Below, one piece after another: positions 53,892 to 63,997 of a stretch of DNA of 64,000 nt. This DNA is from Bacteroidia bacterium (GTDB taxonomy: Bacteria > Bacteroidota > Bacteroidia > B-17B0 > Aurantibacillaceae). The position numbers were made by a program, and so were the translations under genes. The stretch spans positions 229,664 through 293,663 of the forward strand of contig JAEUTO010000013.1 in NCBI GenBank assembly GCA_016787785.1, given 5' to 3'. How positions within the stretch are numbered: the first letter of the stretch is position 1; every line of letters begins with the position of its first letter. The notes below the pieces were generated by a model that saw only the letters and a list, made by a program, of their open reading frames with translations, was not told the DNA's origin and did no database searches.

Positions 53892-55922
53892 CTAGGAATT
53901 TTTGCCTTCCAACATTTTTTCTAGCGAATACATTTCATCGCGTAAACGTGCAGCTTCATTAAAATTCATTTCCTTAGCAGCACGCAACATGGCAGATTTT
54001 GCCTTTGCAATTTGTTTTTTTAATTCATCCTGGCTCATGTATTGAACAACCGGATCTGCCGCAATATCATAGGCCTCAGGTTCAACATATACTTTTACCA
54101 ATTTGCCATCAATGGTAACTTCTGTACCACTAAAAGTTGGTTGTAATAATTGTTTTCTACCAGCTTGTATTGGAGTAATATTGTGTTTAAAATTATATTC
54201 AATTTGTTTTTTTCTTCTGCGCTCGGTCTCTTCAATGGTTGCTTTCATGCTATCTGTAATTCTATCGGCGTACATAATTACGCGCCCATTAACATTCCTT
54301 GCAGCACGCCCAACAGTTTGCACTAAGCTTCTTACATTCCTTAAAAAGCCTTCTTTATCAGCATCTAAAATAGCCACCAAACTTACTTCCGGCAGATCTA
54401 ATCCTTCGCGCAATAAATTAATTCCAATTAATACATCAAACATGCCTACACGTAATTGGCGCAAAATTTCTACCCGCTCCAAAGTATCCACTTCGCTATG
54501 TATATAACGGCAGCGCACATTTAATTTTGTAAGATATTTTGTTAACTCCTCTGCCATACGTTTGGTTAACGTTGTTACCAAAACACGTTCGTCTTTTTCA
54601 ACTACTTTATGGATCTCATCCAACAGATCATCGACTTGATTAGAGCAAGGTCTTACTTCAATTAACGGATCTAAAATTCCTGTCGGACGGATCAATTGTT
54701 CCACCACTATGCCACCAGCTTGCTCTAATTCAAAATTTGCAGGTGTGGCACTTATATATATTACCTGCTTAAGCATGGCAAAAAATTCTTCGAACTTCAG
54801 CGGACGATTATCTAATGCCGAAGGCAAACGGAAACCATACTCCACCAAATTTGTTTTACGACTAAGATCGCCGCCATACATCGCGCCAACTTGCGGAATT
54901 GATACATGGCTCTCATCAACCAACATTAAAAAATCTTCCGGAAAATAATCTATCAAACAGAATGGTCTTGTGCCAGGTAAACGTCCGTCAAAATAACGCG
55001 AATAATTTTCAATACCGCTGCAATACCCTAACTCGCGCATCATCTCCAGATCAAAATTTACGCGTTCTTCTAAACGTTTTGCTTCTAGTGTTCTGCCATG
55101 TTTATTAAAAAATTGAACCTGCGTTTGCATGTCTTCATAAATAAAGTGCATGGCTTTTTGCAGCGTATCAGGTGCAGTAACAAAAATATTTGCGGGATAA
55201 ACACTAAAGGACTCAAATTTCTCGATCACATGATTGTTAGCACTGTCAAAGGTTTCAATGCTTTCAATTTCATCACCAAAGAACATAATACGCAGGCAAT
55301 AATCTGCGTAAGGCAAATTCACATCTACCGTATCGCCTTTTACACGAAAAGTGCCGCGGTCAAATTCACCGGTTGTTCGTGAATAAAGTGAGCCTACAAA
55401 TTGATGCAACAATTTATTTCTCGAAACCAATTGGCCAACATGAATTGGAATAATATTCTTTTTAAAATCAGAAGGATTACCCATACCATAAATACAACTC
55501 ACAGAGCTAACAACGATCACATCCCTCCTGCCGGATAATAAAGCAGAGGTTGCACTCAATCGTAATTTTTCTATTTCCTGATTAATAGCAAGATCTTTTT
55601 CGATGTACGTTCCTGTAGTAGGCAGAAATGCCTCGGGCTGATAATAATCGTAATAGCTTACAAAATATTCTACAGCATTGTTTGGAAAAAATTGTTTGAA
55701 CTCGCTAAACAACTGCGCAGCTAACGTTTTATTATGACATAAAATTAAAGTTGGTTTGCTTACTTGTTGAATAACATTAGCTGCGGTAAATGTTTTTCCG
55801 GAACCTGTAACTCCCAACAAAACCTGGTGAGCTGTACCTGAACGAATACCTTCTACCAATTGCCTTATAGCTTCGGGTTGATCGCCGGTAGGTTGAAATT
55901 CAGATGTAAGCTCAAAGTTCAT
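53892..55922 (-). CDS. uvrB: UvrABC excision repair subunit UvrB
   Basis: Damage-verifying helicase of nucleotide excision repair, 676 residues. Walker A is in LLGVTGSGKTFTAANV (near 36-50), the damage-probing hairpin is in SYYDYYQPEAFLPTTGTYIEKD, motif II is DESH (VDESHVSIPQ), GINLLREGLDLPEV and QTVGRAARN are helicase motifs V/VI, and a UVR (UvrC-binding) motif forms the C-terminus (AKEMNFNEAARLRDEM). It follows the M15 lipoprotein gene by 9 bases. Confidence 0.98.
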   Translation of the reverse strand: MNFELTSEFQPTGDQPEAIRQLVEGIRSGTAHQVLLGVTGSGKTFTAANVIQQVSKPTLILCHNKTLAAQLFSEFKQFFPNNAVEYFVSYYDYYQPEAFLPTTGTYIEKDLAINQEIEKLRLSATSALLSGRRDVIVVSSVSCIYGMGNPSDFKKNIIPIHVGQLVSRNKLLHQFVGSLYSRTTGEFDRGTFRVKGDTVDVNLPYADYCLRIMFFGDEIESIETFDSANNHVIEKFESFSVYPANIFVTAPDTLQKAMHFIYEDMQTQVQFFNKHGRTLEAKRLEERVNFDLEMMRELGYCSGIENYSRYFDGRLPGTRPFCLIDYFPEDFLMLVDESHVSIPQVGAMYGGDLSRKTNLVEYGFRLPSALDNRPLKFEEFFAMLKQVIYISATPANFELEQAGGIVVEQLIRPTGILDPLIEVRPCSNQVDDLLDEIHKVVEKDERVLVTTLTKRMAEELTKYLTKLNVRCRYIHSEVDTLERVEILRQLRVGMFDVLIGINLLREGLDLPEVSLVAILDADKEGFLRNVRSLVQTVGRAARNVNGRVIMYADRITDSMKATIEETERRRKKQIEYNFKHNITPIQAGRKQLLQPTFSGTEVTIDGKLVKVYVEPEAYDIAADPVVQYMSQDELKKQIAKAKSAMLRAAKEMNFNEAARLRDEMYSLEKMLEGKNS

Positions 55923-55926
55923 GGTA

Positions 55927-55934
55927 CAAAGTTA
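55927..55934 (-). promoter_or_regulatory. TAACTTTG box 4 bases before the uvrB start codon
   Basis: Exact TAnnTTTG on the minus strand, then TACC and the ATG. Its TAA is the stop codon of the upstream M15 gene. Confidence 0.5.
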
Positions 55935-56702
55935 CTTAATCAATTTGAAATTTACGGATGCAAATTCTTTGTTACAAAAATTAAAATGCCACCATTCGCT
56001 TGTGATTGGGAAAAAATTGGCCAGTTGCATAACTTTTCTTAACAATTTTCTGTTCTCAAATGCTCCCTGCGCTAACTCACCTGTTTTTAAAAATTGCCAT
56101 TCATAAGCGGGTTGAGACAGTTTGCCAAAATGATCGAATTCTGTTCCCATGTCTAGTAATTTATTTGTTTTAAGATCAATGATAGAAAGATCTACAGCAC
56201 AGCCATAATTATGCAACGAGATAGAAAATGGCGGCGATAAATAAGCATATTTTATGTCAGGAGGCATATCCAGACTGTCCCACATCAATTGTTGTATATG
56301 AAACGGACGTGCTGCATCAAAAATTATCAAAGAATAATCAGGGTTCATTTGCTTTAAATAAAACTGTGCGTTATAAATTCGTATGGCTACTTCGCAGGGA
56401 AAATAGGCCTTCCGGAGGCCATCATACACGTTGGTCTTTAAAAAATTATCTGTACCTGCATATTTAAGATCTACTTTTATGGAGCTGTCAAGGCTTTGAA
56501 CATCAATAAGGTCGTAACACTTAAATACAAATTCAAGATAAGAAGTATCAACATTTATTTTGTTCTTTAAAAGACGGCTAAGCGATTGTTTTGAGACGGG
56601 ATCAGGCCGCTTTTCAATCTGATCTCCTTTTGCCTCTTTATCTGGTTTACAGGCAAAAAGAAGTAAAACAACAATCAAAAAATATAGCTGATAAATTTTC
56701 AA
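55932..56702 (-). CDS. M15-family D-alanyl-D-alanine dipeptidase lipoprotein (VanX/DdpX-like)
   Basis: A 256-residue lipoprotein; lipobox ends at Cys18 (LLFAC), start codon TTG. The zinc-peptidase motifs of VanX are complete: DAARPFHIQQ (Arg for transition state), SLHNYGCAVDL (S-x-H-x-x-G-x-A-x-D, two zinc ligands) and EWWHFNF (catalytic Glu and third ligand). It hydrolyses D-Ala-D-Ala. No vanH/vanA genes are near, so it serves recycling of wall peptides rather than glycopeptide resistance. Confidence 0.9.
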   Translation of the reverse strand: MKIYQLYFLIVVLLLFACKPDKEAKGDQIEKRPDPVSKQSLSRLLKNKINVDTSYLEFVFKCYDLIDVQSLDSSIKVDLKYAGTDNFLKTNVYDGLRKAYFPCEVAIRIYNAQFYLKQMNPDYSLIIFDAARPFHIQQLMWDSLDMPPDIKYAYLSPPFSISLHNYGCAVDLSIIDLKTNKLLDMGTEFDHFGKLSQPAYEWQFLKTGELAQGAFENRKLLRKVMQLANFFPITSEWWHFNFCNKEFASVNFKLIK

Positions 56703-56767
56703 AAAATAATCTTTTCTTTCTTTAATTTCAAAAGCAAATACTTAATTTTAGATTCAAATTAAATTTT

Positions 56768-57256
56768 ATGCCTTCGTTTGATATAGCCAGCAAATTAGAT
56801 GCCCAACTACTGGATAACGCAGTAAATGTAGCTAAAAAAGACATACTTAACCGTTGGGATTTTAAAGACAGTAAAAGCACGATCGAATTAAATAAAAAAG
56901 ACCTGCTTATTAACGTAAGTACCGAAAATGATATGCGTTTGGATGCGATTTTAGATGCTATTCATTCTCGCATGATCAAACAGGGACTCGATCCACGTGG
57001 GTTAGATGAAAGTAAAGAGCATTATCCCAGCGGACCAATGATAAAAAAAGACATCAAGGTTAGGCAGGGTTTAGAAAAAGAAGCCTGCAAAAAAATAATG
57101 AAAGATATTAAAGACAGTAAATTAAAAGTTACTGCTCAAATAATGGATGATATTATTCGCGTAAGTGCAAAAAAAATTGATGACCTGCAGGCTGTAATTG
57201 CACTTTGTCGTAAAGGCGATTATGAGGTACCATTGCAATTTATAAACATGAAATAA
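56768..57256 (+). CDS. YajQ-family nucleotide-binding protein
   Basis: A 162-residue protein of two ferredoxin-like halves: MPSFDIASKLD and NRWDFKDSKSTIELN at the start, GLEKEACKKIMKDIKDSKLKV in the second half, and QVIALCRKGDYEVPLQF-like end (AVIALCRKGDYEVPLQFINMK minus the first residues). YajQ proteins bind c-di-GMP or tRNA in different species; the role here is not known. Confidence 0.93.
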   Translation: MPSFDIASKLDAQLLDNAVNVAKKDILNRWDFKDSKSTIELNKKDLLINVSTENDMRLDAILDAIHSRMIKQGLDPRGLDESKEHYPSGPMIKKDIKVRQGLEKEACKKIMKDIKDSKLKVTAQIMDDIIRVSAKKIDDLQAVIALCRKGDYEVPLQFINMK

Positions 57257-57302
57257 AGTAACCACAAGGTTCACAAAGAAGGTACAGAACGTACAAAGAA
57301 AT

Positions 57303-58334
57303 ATGATAATCAGAAGTAAGGCACCTTTAAGAATAGGTTTAGCGGGCGGAGGAACAGATGTTAGTCCATACGCTGATATTTATGGTGGTGCCATTTTAAA
57401 TGCAACTATTGATCTTTACGCGTATGCGTCGCTAGAACCTTTAAGCAATGGTAAAATAGAATTTTGCTACGACGGCACAGATCGCTGCATTATTTTAGAA
57501 AGCAAAAAAGAACTAGAATTGGTTGAAGGCTTTGAATTATTTATTGGCGTTTACAACCGTTTGGTAAAACAGTTTAACCTTGATAAATTATCCTTTCGCT
57601 TAACATCCTATATCGAAGCTCCGCAAGGCTCAGGCCTTGGAACCTCTTCTACCATTGTGGTTTCATTGATCGGCGCTTTTGTAGAATGGTTAAAATTACC
57701 CTTGGCAAAATACGATATCGCGCATTTAGCTTATGAAATTGAACGTATAGATCTTGCTATGAGTGGCGGAAGACAGGATCAATACGCTGCTACTTTTGGT
57801 GGTATCAATTACATGGAGTTTTTAAACAACGACCGTGTTATTGTAAACCCATTGCATTTAAAAGATGAAATTGTAAATGAATTGGAGTTTAATTTGCTTT
57901 TATATTTTACAGCAACGCAACGTTTGTCTGCCACTATCATCAACGAGCAGGTGCAAAATGTAAAAGATAAAAATGAAAAATCGGTAGATGCCATGCACAA
58001 TTTAAAAGAACAGGCGCATCAAATGAAAGATAGTTTATTGCGTGGCGAAATAAATAAAATTGGAGAGATCTTAAATTTTGGTTGGAAGAATAAAAAAGCA
58101 ATGGCCAACTCCATCAGCAACCCTTTAATTGATACTATTTACGACACAGCCTTAAAAAACGGCGCAACAGGCGGAAAGATAAGTGGCGCAGGCGGCGGCG
58201 GCTTTATGTTCTTCTTATGTCCGGGTGTTACAAAAGTAAAAGTGGCAAAATCACTCGAGGCGCTGGGCGGAAAAGTACAATCATTTAAATTTACAAAAGA
58301 AGGTTTAGTTACCTGGACAATATTAGATAATTAA
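57303..58334 (+). CDS. GHMP-family sugar kinase (HddA-like, D-glycero-D-manno-heptose 7-phosphate kinase type)
   Basis: A 343-residue kinase. It begins [20 protein letters not shown], the GHMP motif 1 form typical of HddA and fucokinase-type enzymes; motif 2 is [12 protein letters not shown], and motif 3 is [14 protein letters not shown]. HddA phosphorylates heptose 7-phosphate for GDP-heptose used in surface polysaccharides. No other heptose genes are adjacent, so the exact sugar is open. It precedes purC by 10 bases. Confidence 0.85.
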   Translation: MIIRSKAPLRIGLAGGGTDVSPYADIYGGAILNATIDLYAYASLEPLSNGKIEFCYDGTDRCIILESKKELELVEGFELFIGVYNRLVKQFNLDKLSFRLTSYIEAPQGSGLGTSSTIVVSLIGAFVEWLKLPLAKYDIAHLAYEIERIDLAMSGGRQDQYAATFGGINYMEFLNNDRVIVNPLHLKDEIVNELEFNLLLYFTATQRLSATIINEQVQNVKDKNEKSVDAMHNLKEQAHQMKDSLLRGEINKIGEILNFGWKNKKAMANSISNPLIDTIYDTALKNGATGGKISGAGGGGFMFFLCPGVTKVKVAKSLEALGGKVQSFKFTKEGLVTWTILDN

Positions 58335-58344
58335 AAATAGTAAT

Positions 58345-59307
58345 ATGAACACTATGAGCAGTATTAAAACATTAGACGTAACAAACTTTAAATTCGAAAA
58401 TCAAACCGCATATTACAAAGGCAAGGTACGCGATGTATATACTATCGGAAACTCAATACTGGTAATGATCGCCAGTGATCGTATTAGTGCTTTTGACGTG
58501 GTGTTACCTCGTGGAATTCCATATAAAGGGCAGGTATTAAATCAAATTGCAGCACATTTTTTAGATGCTACAAAAGATATTATTCCTAACTGGTTAATTT
58601 CTTCGCCTCACTCGCATGTGAGTATTGGCAAGATGTGCCAGCCTTTTAAAGTAGAAATGGTGGTGCGCGGTTATCTGGCCGGACACGCCGCCAGAACCTA
58701 TGCAAGTGGTTTAAGAACTTTGTGCGGCGTTACTTTGCCAGAAGGTTTAAAAGAAAACGACAAGTTACCTCAGCCTATCATTACTCCTACTACCAAGGCT
58801 TCCGAAGGACATGACGAAGATATTAGTCGCGAAGAAATAATTAAACAAGGCATTGTTAGCAAAGACCATTACGAGCAATTAGAAAAATATACGTTGGCAT
58901 TATATGCCCGCGGGCAAGAAATTGCCAATAAAATGGGCCTGATTTTAGTTGACACAAAATATGAATTTGGGCTATATAACGGTCAGATCACTTTAATGGA
59001 TGAAATTCATACGCCCGATTCATCACGTTATTTTTATAAAGAAGGTTATGATGAGCGCCAGAAAAAAGGTGAAGAACAAAAACAATTAAGTAAAGAATTT
59101 GTAAGGCGGTGGCTAATCGAGAATGGTTTTCAGGGTAAAGAAGGGCAAACAATTCCAACGATGAGCGACGAATGGTTGACTGAAATAAGCAACCGTTATA
59201 TTGAATTATACGAAAAAGTTACGGGCAAAACCTTTGTTAAAGCCAACTATAGCAACATGTTAGCGGATATTGAAAATTCAATTAAAAATGAGCTAAAAAA
59301 ATCTTAA
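58345..59307 (+). CDS. purC: Phosphoribosylaminoimidazole-succinocarboxamide (SAICAR) synthase
   Basis: Purine pathway enzyme joining CAIR and aspartate with ATP. The 320-residue long form (fungal-like) has [47 protein letters not shown] and [20 protein letters not shown], with the SAICAR signature in the last. Two in-frame ATGs (58345, 58354) are possible. It follows the sugar kinase by 10 bases. Its TAA stop starts TAACTTTA, close to a -7 box. Confidence 0.96.
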   Translation: MNTMSSIKTLDVTNFKFENQTAYYKGKVRDVYTIGNSILVMIASDRISAFDVVLPRGIPYKGQVLNQIAAHFLDATKDIIPNWLISSPHSHVSIGKMCQPFKVEMVVRGYLAGHAARTYASGLRTLCGVTLPEGLKENDKLPQPIITPTTKASEGHDEDISREEIIKQGIVSKDHYEQLEKYTLALYARGQEIANKMGLILVDTKYEFGLYNGQITLMDEIHTPDSSRYFYKEGYDERQKKGEEQKQLSKEFVRRWLIENGFQGKEGQTIPTMSDEWLTEISNRYIELYEKVTGKTFVKANYSNMLADIENSIKNELKKS

Positions 59308-59333
59308 CTTTACCCATCAATTAAACAAGCAGA

Positions 59334-60593
59334 ATGAAAGATATTTTCGAAAAAATTAAAGCGAATTTAGGTCCTATTGGCGAGCACGCAAAAGAATCTC
59401 ACGGTTATTTTACATTTCCAAAATTAACGGGTGATATTAACCCGCATATGGATTTTCGCGGTAAAAAATTATTGAACTGGAGTTTGAATAATTATTTAGG
59501 ATTAGCAAATCATCCTGAAGTTAGACAAGCGGATATTGAAGGTGCAACAAAATTTGGGCTAGCCGCTCCAATGGGCGCGCGTATGATGAGTGGAAATTCT
59601 GACTACCATGAAGAATTAGAGAGAGGTTTATCGAAATTAGTTCAAAAAGAAGATACCATACTTTGTAATTTTGGTTACCAGGCAATGGTTTCGGCTATTG
59701 ATGCTATTGTAGATCGCCATGATGTAATTGTTTATGATGCAGAAAGTCACGCTTGTATTTTAGATGGTGTGCGTTTACACATGGGCAAGCGTTATGTTTT
59801 TAAACATAACGATATTGAAGATTTTGAAAAACAAATGGTGCGTGCCACTAAGCTGGCCGAAACTACAGGCGGTGCTATTTTGGTAATTACCGAAGGTGTT
59901 TTTGGTATGCGTGGCGATCAAGGGAAATTGAAAGAGATCATTGAAATGAAAAAGAAATTCTCTTTCCGTTTATTTGTTGATGATGCACATGGTATTGGCA
60001 CAATGGGGCCTAAAGGTGGTGGTACCGGAGAAGCCCAAGGTTGCAATGATGGTATTGATATTTATTTTGGAACATTTGCAAAATCATTTGCTTTGATCGG
60101 CGGATTCATTAGTTCAACAAAAGAGATCATTACCTTTTTACGTTACAATATGCGTTCTCAAATTTTTGCAAAATCGTTACCAATGCCTTTGGTATATGGT
60201 TTATTAAAACGTTTGGAATTATTAAATAAACATCCTGAATACAGAACCAAGCTTTGGGAGATCGCTAACAGCCTTCAAAAAGGATTGGTAGATGCAGGCT
60301 TTAATATTGGAGATACAAACACAATGGTAACACCGGTTTATATGAACGGTTCAATACCTGAAGCAACAAACATGGTTATTGACCTTCGTGAGAATTTTGG
60401 TATCTTCTGTTCAATGGTAGTGTATCCGGTAATTCCAAAGGGTATGATCATTTTGCGTTTAATTCCAACAGCAACACATACACAGGAAGATGTAAAATAT
60501 ACAATTGAATCTTTCAGCAAAATTAAAGATAAATTATACGGTGGTATTTATAAAGCAGATAAGATCCGTGATGGATTTTCTCAGGCACTATAA
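59334..60593 (+). CDS. PLP-dependent alpha-oxoamine synthase family enzyme (KBL/AONS/serine palmitoyltransferase-like)
   Basis: A 419-residue fold-type I aminotransferase-class enzyme. NWSLNNYLGLANHPEV and ARMMSGNSDYHEELE are family-like; the acidic PLP contact is VDDAHGIGTMG and the PLP lysine is Lys250 in FGTFAKSFALIGGF. Family members condense an acyl-CoA with an amino acid (biotin, threonine breakdown or sphingolipid start). The family's usual G-T-G-x-x-x-S-R is replaced by GLAAPMGARMMSG, which sets this group apart. Function cannot be assigned; serine palmitoyltransferase-like activity is a possibility because many Bacteroidota make sphingolipids. A terminator follows. Confidence 0.85.
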   Translation: MKDIFEKIKANLGPIGEHAKESHGYFTFPKLTGDINPHMDFRGKKLLNWSLNNYLGLANHPEVRQADIEGATKFGLAAPMGARMMSGNSDYHEELERGLSKLVQKEDTILCNFGYQAMVSAIDAIVDRHDVIVYDAESHACILDGVRLHMGKRYVFKHNDIEDFEKQMVRATKLAETTGGAILVITEGVFGMRGDQGKLKEIIEMKKKFSFRLFVDDAHGIGTMGPKGGGTGEAQGCNDGIDIYFGTFAKSFALIGGFISSTKEIITFLRYNMRSQIFAKSLPMPLVYGLLKRLELLNKHPEYRTKLWEIANSLQKGLVDAGFNIGDTNTMVTPVYMNGSIPEATNMVIDLRENFGIFCSMVVYPVIPKGMIILRLIPTATHTQEDVKYTIESFSKIKDKLYGGIYKADKIRDGFSQAL

Positions 60594-60619
60594 AAACAAT
60601 CAGTTTCAAATACTATAAA

Positions 60620-60652
60620 ATCCCAAACGTTAAAGGTTTGGGATTTTTTTTT
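60620..60652 (+). terminator. Intrinsic terminator after the oxoamine synthase gene
   Basis: Perfect 9-base stem ATCCCAAAC / GTTTGGGAT with a 7-base loop, followed by a run of 8-9 T. Confidence 0.9.
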
Positions 60653-60677
60653 AAACCATTTATAAGAAGCGCTTTTA

Positions 60678-60908
60678 TTTGGGCGTTGCCGCAGCCTGCG
60701 CTGAGCCCAACGAAGCGGCCCGGGCTGCTGTGGGGTACGCTTCGCTCCCGTGCTCCACTTCGTTACGCACCAAGCCCTCCGCATCCCTAACGCAGATACT
60801 TACAATTTGCGTGAGGGAAATGAAGGGTTTAGCTCGGGCGAGGTTTTCCTCGCCCAGCCGAAGCGAAGCGGAGCCCGCAATAGCCCGACCCGAAGGGACA
60901 CGCCCAAA
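60678..60908. repeat. GC-rich structured element bounded by short inverted repeats
   Basis: A 231-base island, far richer in G+C than anything else in the window, between a terminator and mutS. Its ends are imperfect inverted repeats: TTTGGGCGTTGCC on the left, and the complement of TTTGGGCGTGTCC on the right (11 of 13). Inside are an 8-base perfect hairpin GGGCGAGG / CCTCGCCC (60836-60855), a second stem around ACGCA / TGCGT extended by CCCT / AGGG (60783-60823), and repeated CGAAGC / GCTTCG words. Open frames across it have no family likeness. It looks like a non-autonomous repeat or structured RNA. Confidence 0.7.
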
Positions 60909-61027
60909 AAAATGTAGAACTATTAATTATGGATTTTTTAATCTTTTCTATTAACAATTTCGCTTCTTCTGTTAAAAAGTAAGTACCCTAAATAGCGCAT
61001 GGAACTTGTATCTTTAATGTCCGCGCT
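60909..61027. other. AT-rich spacer before mutS
   Basis: No gene seen. TATCTTTA about 15 bases before the mutS ATG is one base off the -7 consensus and may be the mutS promoter. Confidence 0.4.
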
Positions 61028-63661
61028 ATGGCAAAAACAGAAGATAAAGAAACCCCTTTAATGAAACAATACAATGCTATCAAGGCTAAATACCCTGATG
61101 CAATATTGTTATTTCGCGTGGGTGACTTTTACGAAACATTTGGAGAGGATGCCATTAAAACCTCCAAGATCTTAGGCATCACGTTAACAAAGCGGGCTAA
61201 CGGACAAGCCTCTCATATTGAGCTGGCAGGTTTCCCTCACCATTCGGTAGATTCTTATTTACCAAAACTGGTGCGCGCAGGTTATCGCGTAGCAATTTGC
61301 GATCAGTTAGAAGATCCTAAAACCGTTAAAGGCATTGTAAAACGCGGTATTACCGAGCTGGTAACGCCAGGTGTAAGTTTTAATGATAAGATATTAAATC
61401 ACCAACAAAATAATTTTTTAGCTTCTATTCATTTTGATAAAGACCAGGGAGGCCTTGCCCTGTGTGATGTTTCAACCGGTGAGTTTTTAGTGGCGCAGGG
61501 TTCTATAACTTATTTAGAAAAATTAATTCAGAATTTTAAGCCTAACGAATTACTTTACGAAAAAAATAAACGCAATCAATTAAACGAATTATTAGGCGAT
61601 CGTTTTTATTCTTTTGGTTTGGATGATTGGGCCTTTAGTTACGATTTTGGTTACGAAAGTTTAACAAAACATTTTGAGACCAACTCGGTTAAAGGTTTTG
61701 GTATTGAAGGGCAAAATCTTGCCATTTGTGCCTGCGGTGCCATCCTGCATTATCTAGGAGAGACCAAACATGATAAATTAAAACACATTAATAAGATCAG
61801 CCGAATTGATGAAGATCAATATGTATGGCTCGATAAATTCACTATTCGCAATTTAGAATTATATTCTTCCAATAATGAGAACGGAAAAAGTTTAATTGAT
61901 GTTATTGATAAAACAGTTAGCCCAATGGGCTCGCGTTTATTAAAGCGCTGGTTGGCCTTGCCGTTAAAAAATGTGGATGCTATAAAAGAAAGGCAGGCTG
62001 CAGTAGAGTATTTTGTGACCCATATTGAGAACCGTTATGAAGTTGCTGCGCTGTTAAAAGAAGTTGGCGATCTTGAACGGTTAATTTCTAAAGTGGCTGC
62101 TTTGCGCACCAATCCAAGAGAATTGGTGCATTTAAAAAAATCGTTGTTGATCATTAGCGAGATCAAAGAAAAAATTGCGGCATCAAAAAACCCAACACTT
62201 CAAAAAATTGCAGACCAGTTAAATCCTTGTCAATTAATTTGCGAACGTTTACAAAACGAATTGAATGAGGATGCGCCCGTAAATATATTAAAAGGCAATG
62301 CCATTAATAAAGGTATAAATGCAGAGTTAGATGAATTAAGGAACATTGCTTTTAGCGGCAAAGATTATTTGTTGCAAATACAACAGCGTGAAGTTGAAAA
62401 GACAGGAATTTCCTCTTTAAAAGTGGCATACAACTCTGTATTTGGTTATTATTTAGAAGTAACTCATTTGCATAAAGATAAGGTGCCGGCAGAATGGATC
62501 CGTAAACAAACGCTTACAAATGCAGAGCGTTATATTACGCCCGAACTAAAAGTTTACGAAGAAAAAATATTAGGCGCTGAGGATAAAATAATGTCTTTAG
62601 AGCAACAATTATTTGATGCTTTGGTGCGCGACATTGGTGATTATCTTTTACCGATACAGTTAAACGCTTCTTTACTTGCCAAGCTGGACGTGCTTTGTGG
62701 CTTTGCAACACTGGCTTCAGAAAACAATTATAATAAACCACAGATCACTGATGATCACGCTTTAAATATTGTTGAAGGAAGACATCCTGTTATTGAAAAA
62801 CAATTACCAGTAGGAACAGAATACGTTACCAACAATGTTTTTTTGGATAGTGAAAGTTGCCAGATCATGATGATCACCGGGCCTAACATGAGCGGTAAAT
62901 CGGCCTTATTAAGGCAAACGGCTTTAATAGTTTTGCTGGCACAGATCGGGAGCTTTGTTCCGGCGGATGCTGCCACTTTAGGAATCATCGATAAGATCTT
63001 TACGCGCGTTGGCGCAACAGATAACATTAGTTCAGGCGAATCTACCTTTATGGTGGAAATGAATGAAACAGCAAGTATCTTAAATAATTTAAGCGATAGA
63101 AGTTTAATTTTATTGGATGAGATCGGCAGAGGAACTTCTACATACGATGGTATATCTATAGCCTGGAGCATCGCAGAATATATTCATAACCAGCCAAAGA
63201 ACAGAGCAAAAACTTTATTTGCAACACATTATCATGAGTTAAATGATATGTGTACTTTTTTTCCACGCATAAAGAATTTTAATGTTTCGGTAAAAGAGAG
63301 TGGAAACAAAATTATTTTTTTACGGAAATTGGCCGAAGGCGGAAGCGCGCACAGTTTTGGGATACATGTAGCGCGCATGGCCGGTATGCCAAAATTTGTG
63401 GTAGAACGTGCAAACGAGATCTTAAAAAAATTAGAAAAAGAGCATGAGTTTGAATTTGCAGATGGTGACGAATTGGTAGTTAATGGACAGGAAAAAAACA
63501 ATCCAAAAAAATCGAATGATATGCAATTAAGTTTTTTTCAGTTGAACGACCCATTGTTGCAGCAGATAAAAGAAGATATTTTAAGAACTGACATTAATAC
63601 CTTAACACCCGTTGAGGCACTTCTAAAATTGAATGAAATAAAGAAATTGGTGGGAGGTTGA
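61028..63661 (+). CDS. mutS: DNA mismatch repair protein MutS
   Basis: An 877-residue MutS with all five domains. The mismatch-reading F-x-E is at 34-36 (VGDFYETF). Walker A is TGPNMSGKS near 617-625, then the ABC signature-like [11 protein letters not shown], Walker [18 protein letters not shown], and His loop ATHYHEL. The C-terminal part, [17 protein letters not shown] and [17 protein letters not shown], is the usual dimer/tetramer helix. It is monocistronic by context; two tRNA genes follow. Confidence 0.98.
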   Translation: MAKTEDKETPLMKQYNAIKAKYPDAILLFRVGDFYETFGEDAIKTSKILGITLTKRANGQASHIELAGFPHHSVDSYLPKLVRAGYRVAICDQLEDPKTVKGIVKRGITELVTPGVSFNDKILNHQQNNFLASIHFDKDQGGLALCDVSTGEFLVAQGSITYLEKLIQNFKPNELLYEKNKRNQLNELLGDRFYSFGLDDWAFSYDFGYESLTKHFETNSVKGFGIEGQNLAICACGAILHYLGETKHDKLKHINKISRIDEDQYVWLDKFTIRNLELYSSNNENGKSLIDVIDKTVSPMGSRLLKRWLALPLKNVDAIKERQAAVEYFVTHIENRYEVAALLKEVGDLERLISKVAALRTNPRELVHLKKSLLIISEIKEKIAASKNPTLQKIADQLNPCQLICERLQNELNEDAPVNILKGNAINKGINAELDELRNIAFSGKDYLLQIQQREVEKTGISSLKVAYNSVFGYYLEVTHLHKDKVPAEWIRKQTLTNAERYITPELKVYEEKILGAEDKIMSLEQQLFDALVRDIGDYLLPIQLNASLLAKLDVLCGFATLASENNYNKPQITDDHALNIVEGRHPVIEKQLPVGTEYVTNNVFLDSESCQIMMITGPNMSGKSALLRQTALIVLLAQIGSFVPADAATLGIIDKIFTRVGATDNISSGESTFMVEMNETASILNNLSDRSLILLDEIGRGTSTYDGISIAWSIAEYIHNQPKNRAKTLFATHYHELNDMCTFFPRIKNFNVSVKESGNKIIFLRKLAEGGSAHSFGIHVARMAGMPKFVVERANEILKKLEKEHEFEFADGDELVVNGQEKNNPKKSNDMQLSFFQLNDPLLQQIKEDILRTDINTLTPVEALLKLNEIKKLVGG

Positions 63662-63696
63662 TCTTTGCTTTATTTCTATAATTCCGCAAAAAAAGT

Positions 63697-63726
63697 TTTG
63701 GTAAATAAAAATTATCAGTACATTTG
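63697..63726 (+). promoter_or_regulatory. Promoter of the tRNA-Gly gene
   Basis: TTTG (63697-63700), 18-base spacer, TACATTTG (63719-63726); the tRNA starts 21 bases downstream. Confidence 0.8.
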
Positions 63727-63746
63727 CACTCCCCAAAAGGGAAAAA

Positions 63747-63819
63747 GCGAAAGTAGCTCAGTTGGTAGAGCGTAACCTTGCCAAGGTTAAGGTCGCGGGT
63801 TCGAGACCCGTCTTTCGCT
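63747..63819 (+). tRNA. tRNA-Gly (anticodon GCC)
   Basis: Full cloverleaf: acceptor GCGAAAG / CTTTCGC, D arm with GCTC...GAGC, anticodon stem TAACC / GGTTA with loop TTGCCAA (GCC at 63780-63782), T arm GCGGG-TTCGAGA-CCCGT. CCA is not encoded. Confidence 0.97.
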
Positions 63820-63820
63820 C

Positions 63821-63847
63821 AAAAAGAGCTGAAAAGCTCTTTTTTTA
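63821..63847 (+). terminator. Terminator-like hairpin between tRNA-Gly and tRNA-Leu
   Basis: Stem AAAGAGCT / AGCTCTTT with a 4-base GAAA loop and a following run of T. Confidence 0.8.
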
Positions 63848-63868
63848 ATCACCTCCCGCAAGGGAAAT

Positions 63869-63952
63869 GCCTGGGTGGTGGAATTGGTAGACACGCAGGA
63901 CTTAAAATCCTGTATCTTCACGGATGTACGGGTTCAAGTCCCGTCCCGGGTA
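63869..63952 (+). tRNA. tRNA-Leu (anticodon TAA)
   Basis: Acceptor GCCTGGG pairs with CCCGGGT including two G-T pairs; discriminator A. D arm GGTGGAATTGGTAGACACG; anticodon stem CAGGA / TCCTG with loop CTTAAAA (TAA at 63903-63905); long variable arm; T arm with GGTTCAAGTCC. 84 bases, CCA not encoded. Confidence 0.96.
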
Positions 63953-63957
63953 CTGAG

Positions 63958-63997
63958 CGGGACTTTTCAATAAAAATTTGAGAAGTCCCGTTTTTAT
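63958..63997 (+). terminator. Intrinsic terminator after tRNA-Leu
   Basis: Stem CGGGACTT / AAGTCCCG with an inner AT-rich extension, followed by TTTTTATTTT at the end of the window. Confidence 0.85.

Noticed and set aside
54103..54507. 134-codon plus-strand frame antisense to uvrB (likewise 62755-63171 antisense to mutS)
   Set aside because: Shadow frames of highly conserved genes; no independent start context or family signal.
55932..56702. Glycopeptide resistance gene vanX
   Set aside because: No vanH, vanA or two-component genes; the lipoprotein form beside uvrB points to wall-peptide recycling.
60679..60954. 91-codon open frame across the GC-rich element (and a minus-strand frame at 60581-60784)
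   Set aside because: The frames exist because GC-rich sequence has few stops. The translations are rich in A, R, P and S with no family likeness, and they ignore the inverted-repeat boundaries.
63778..63981. 67-codon open frame over the tRNA genes
   Set aside because: It runs through tRNA-Gly, a terminator and tRNA-Leu, all clear by structure.
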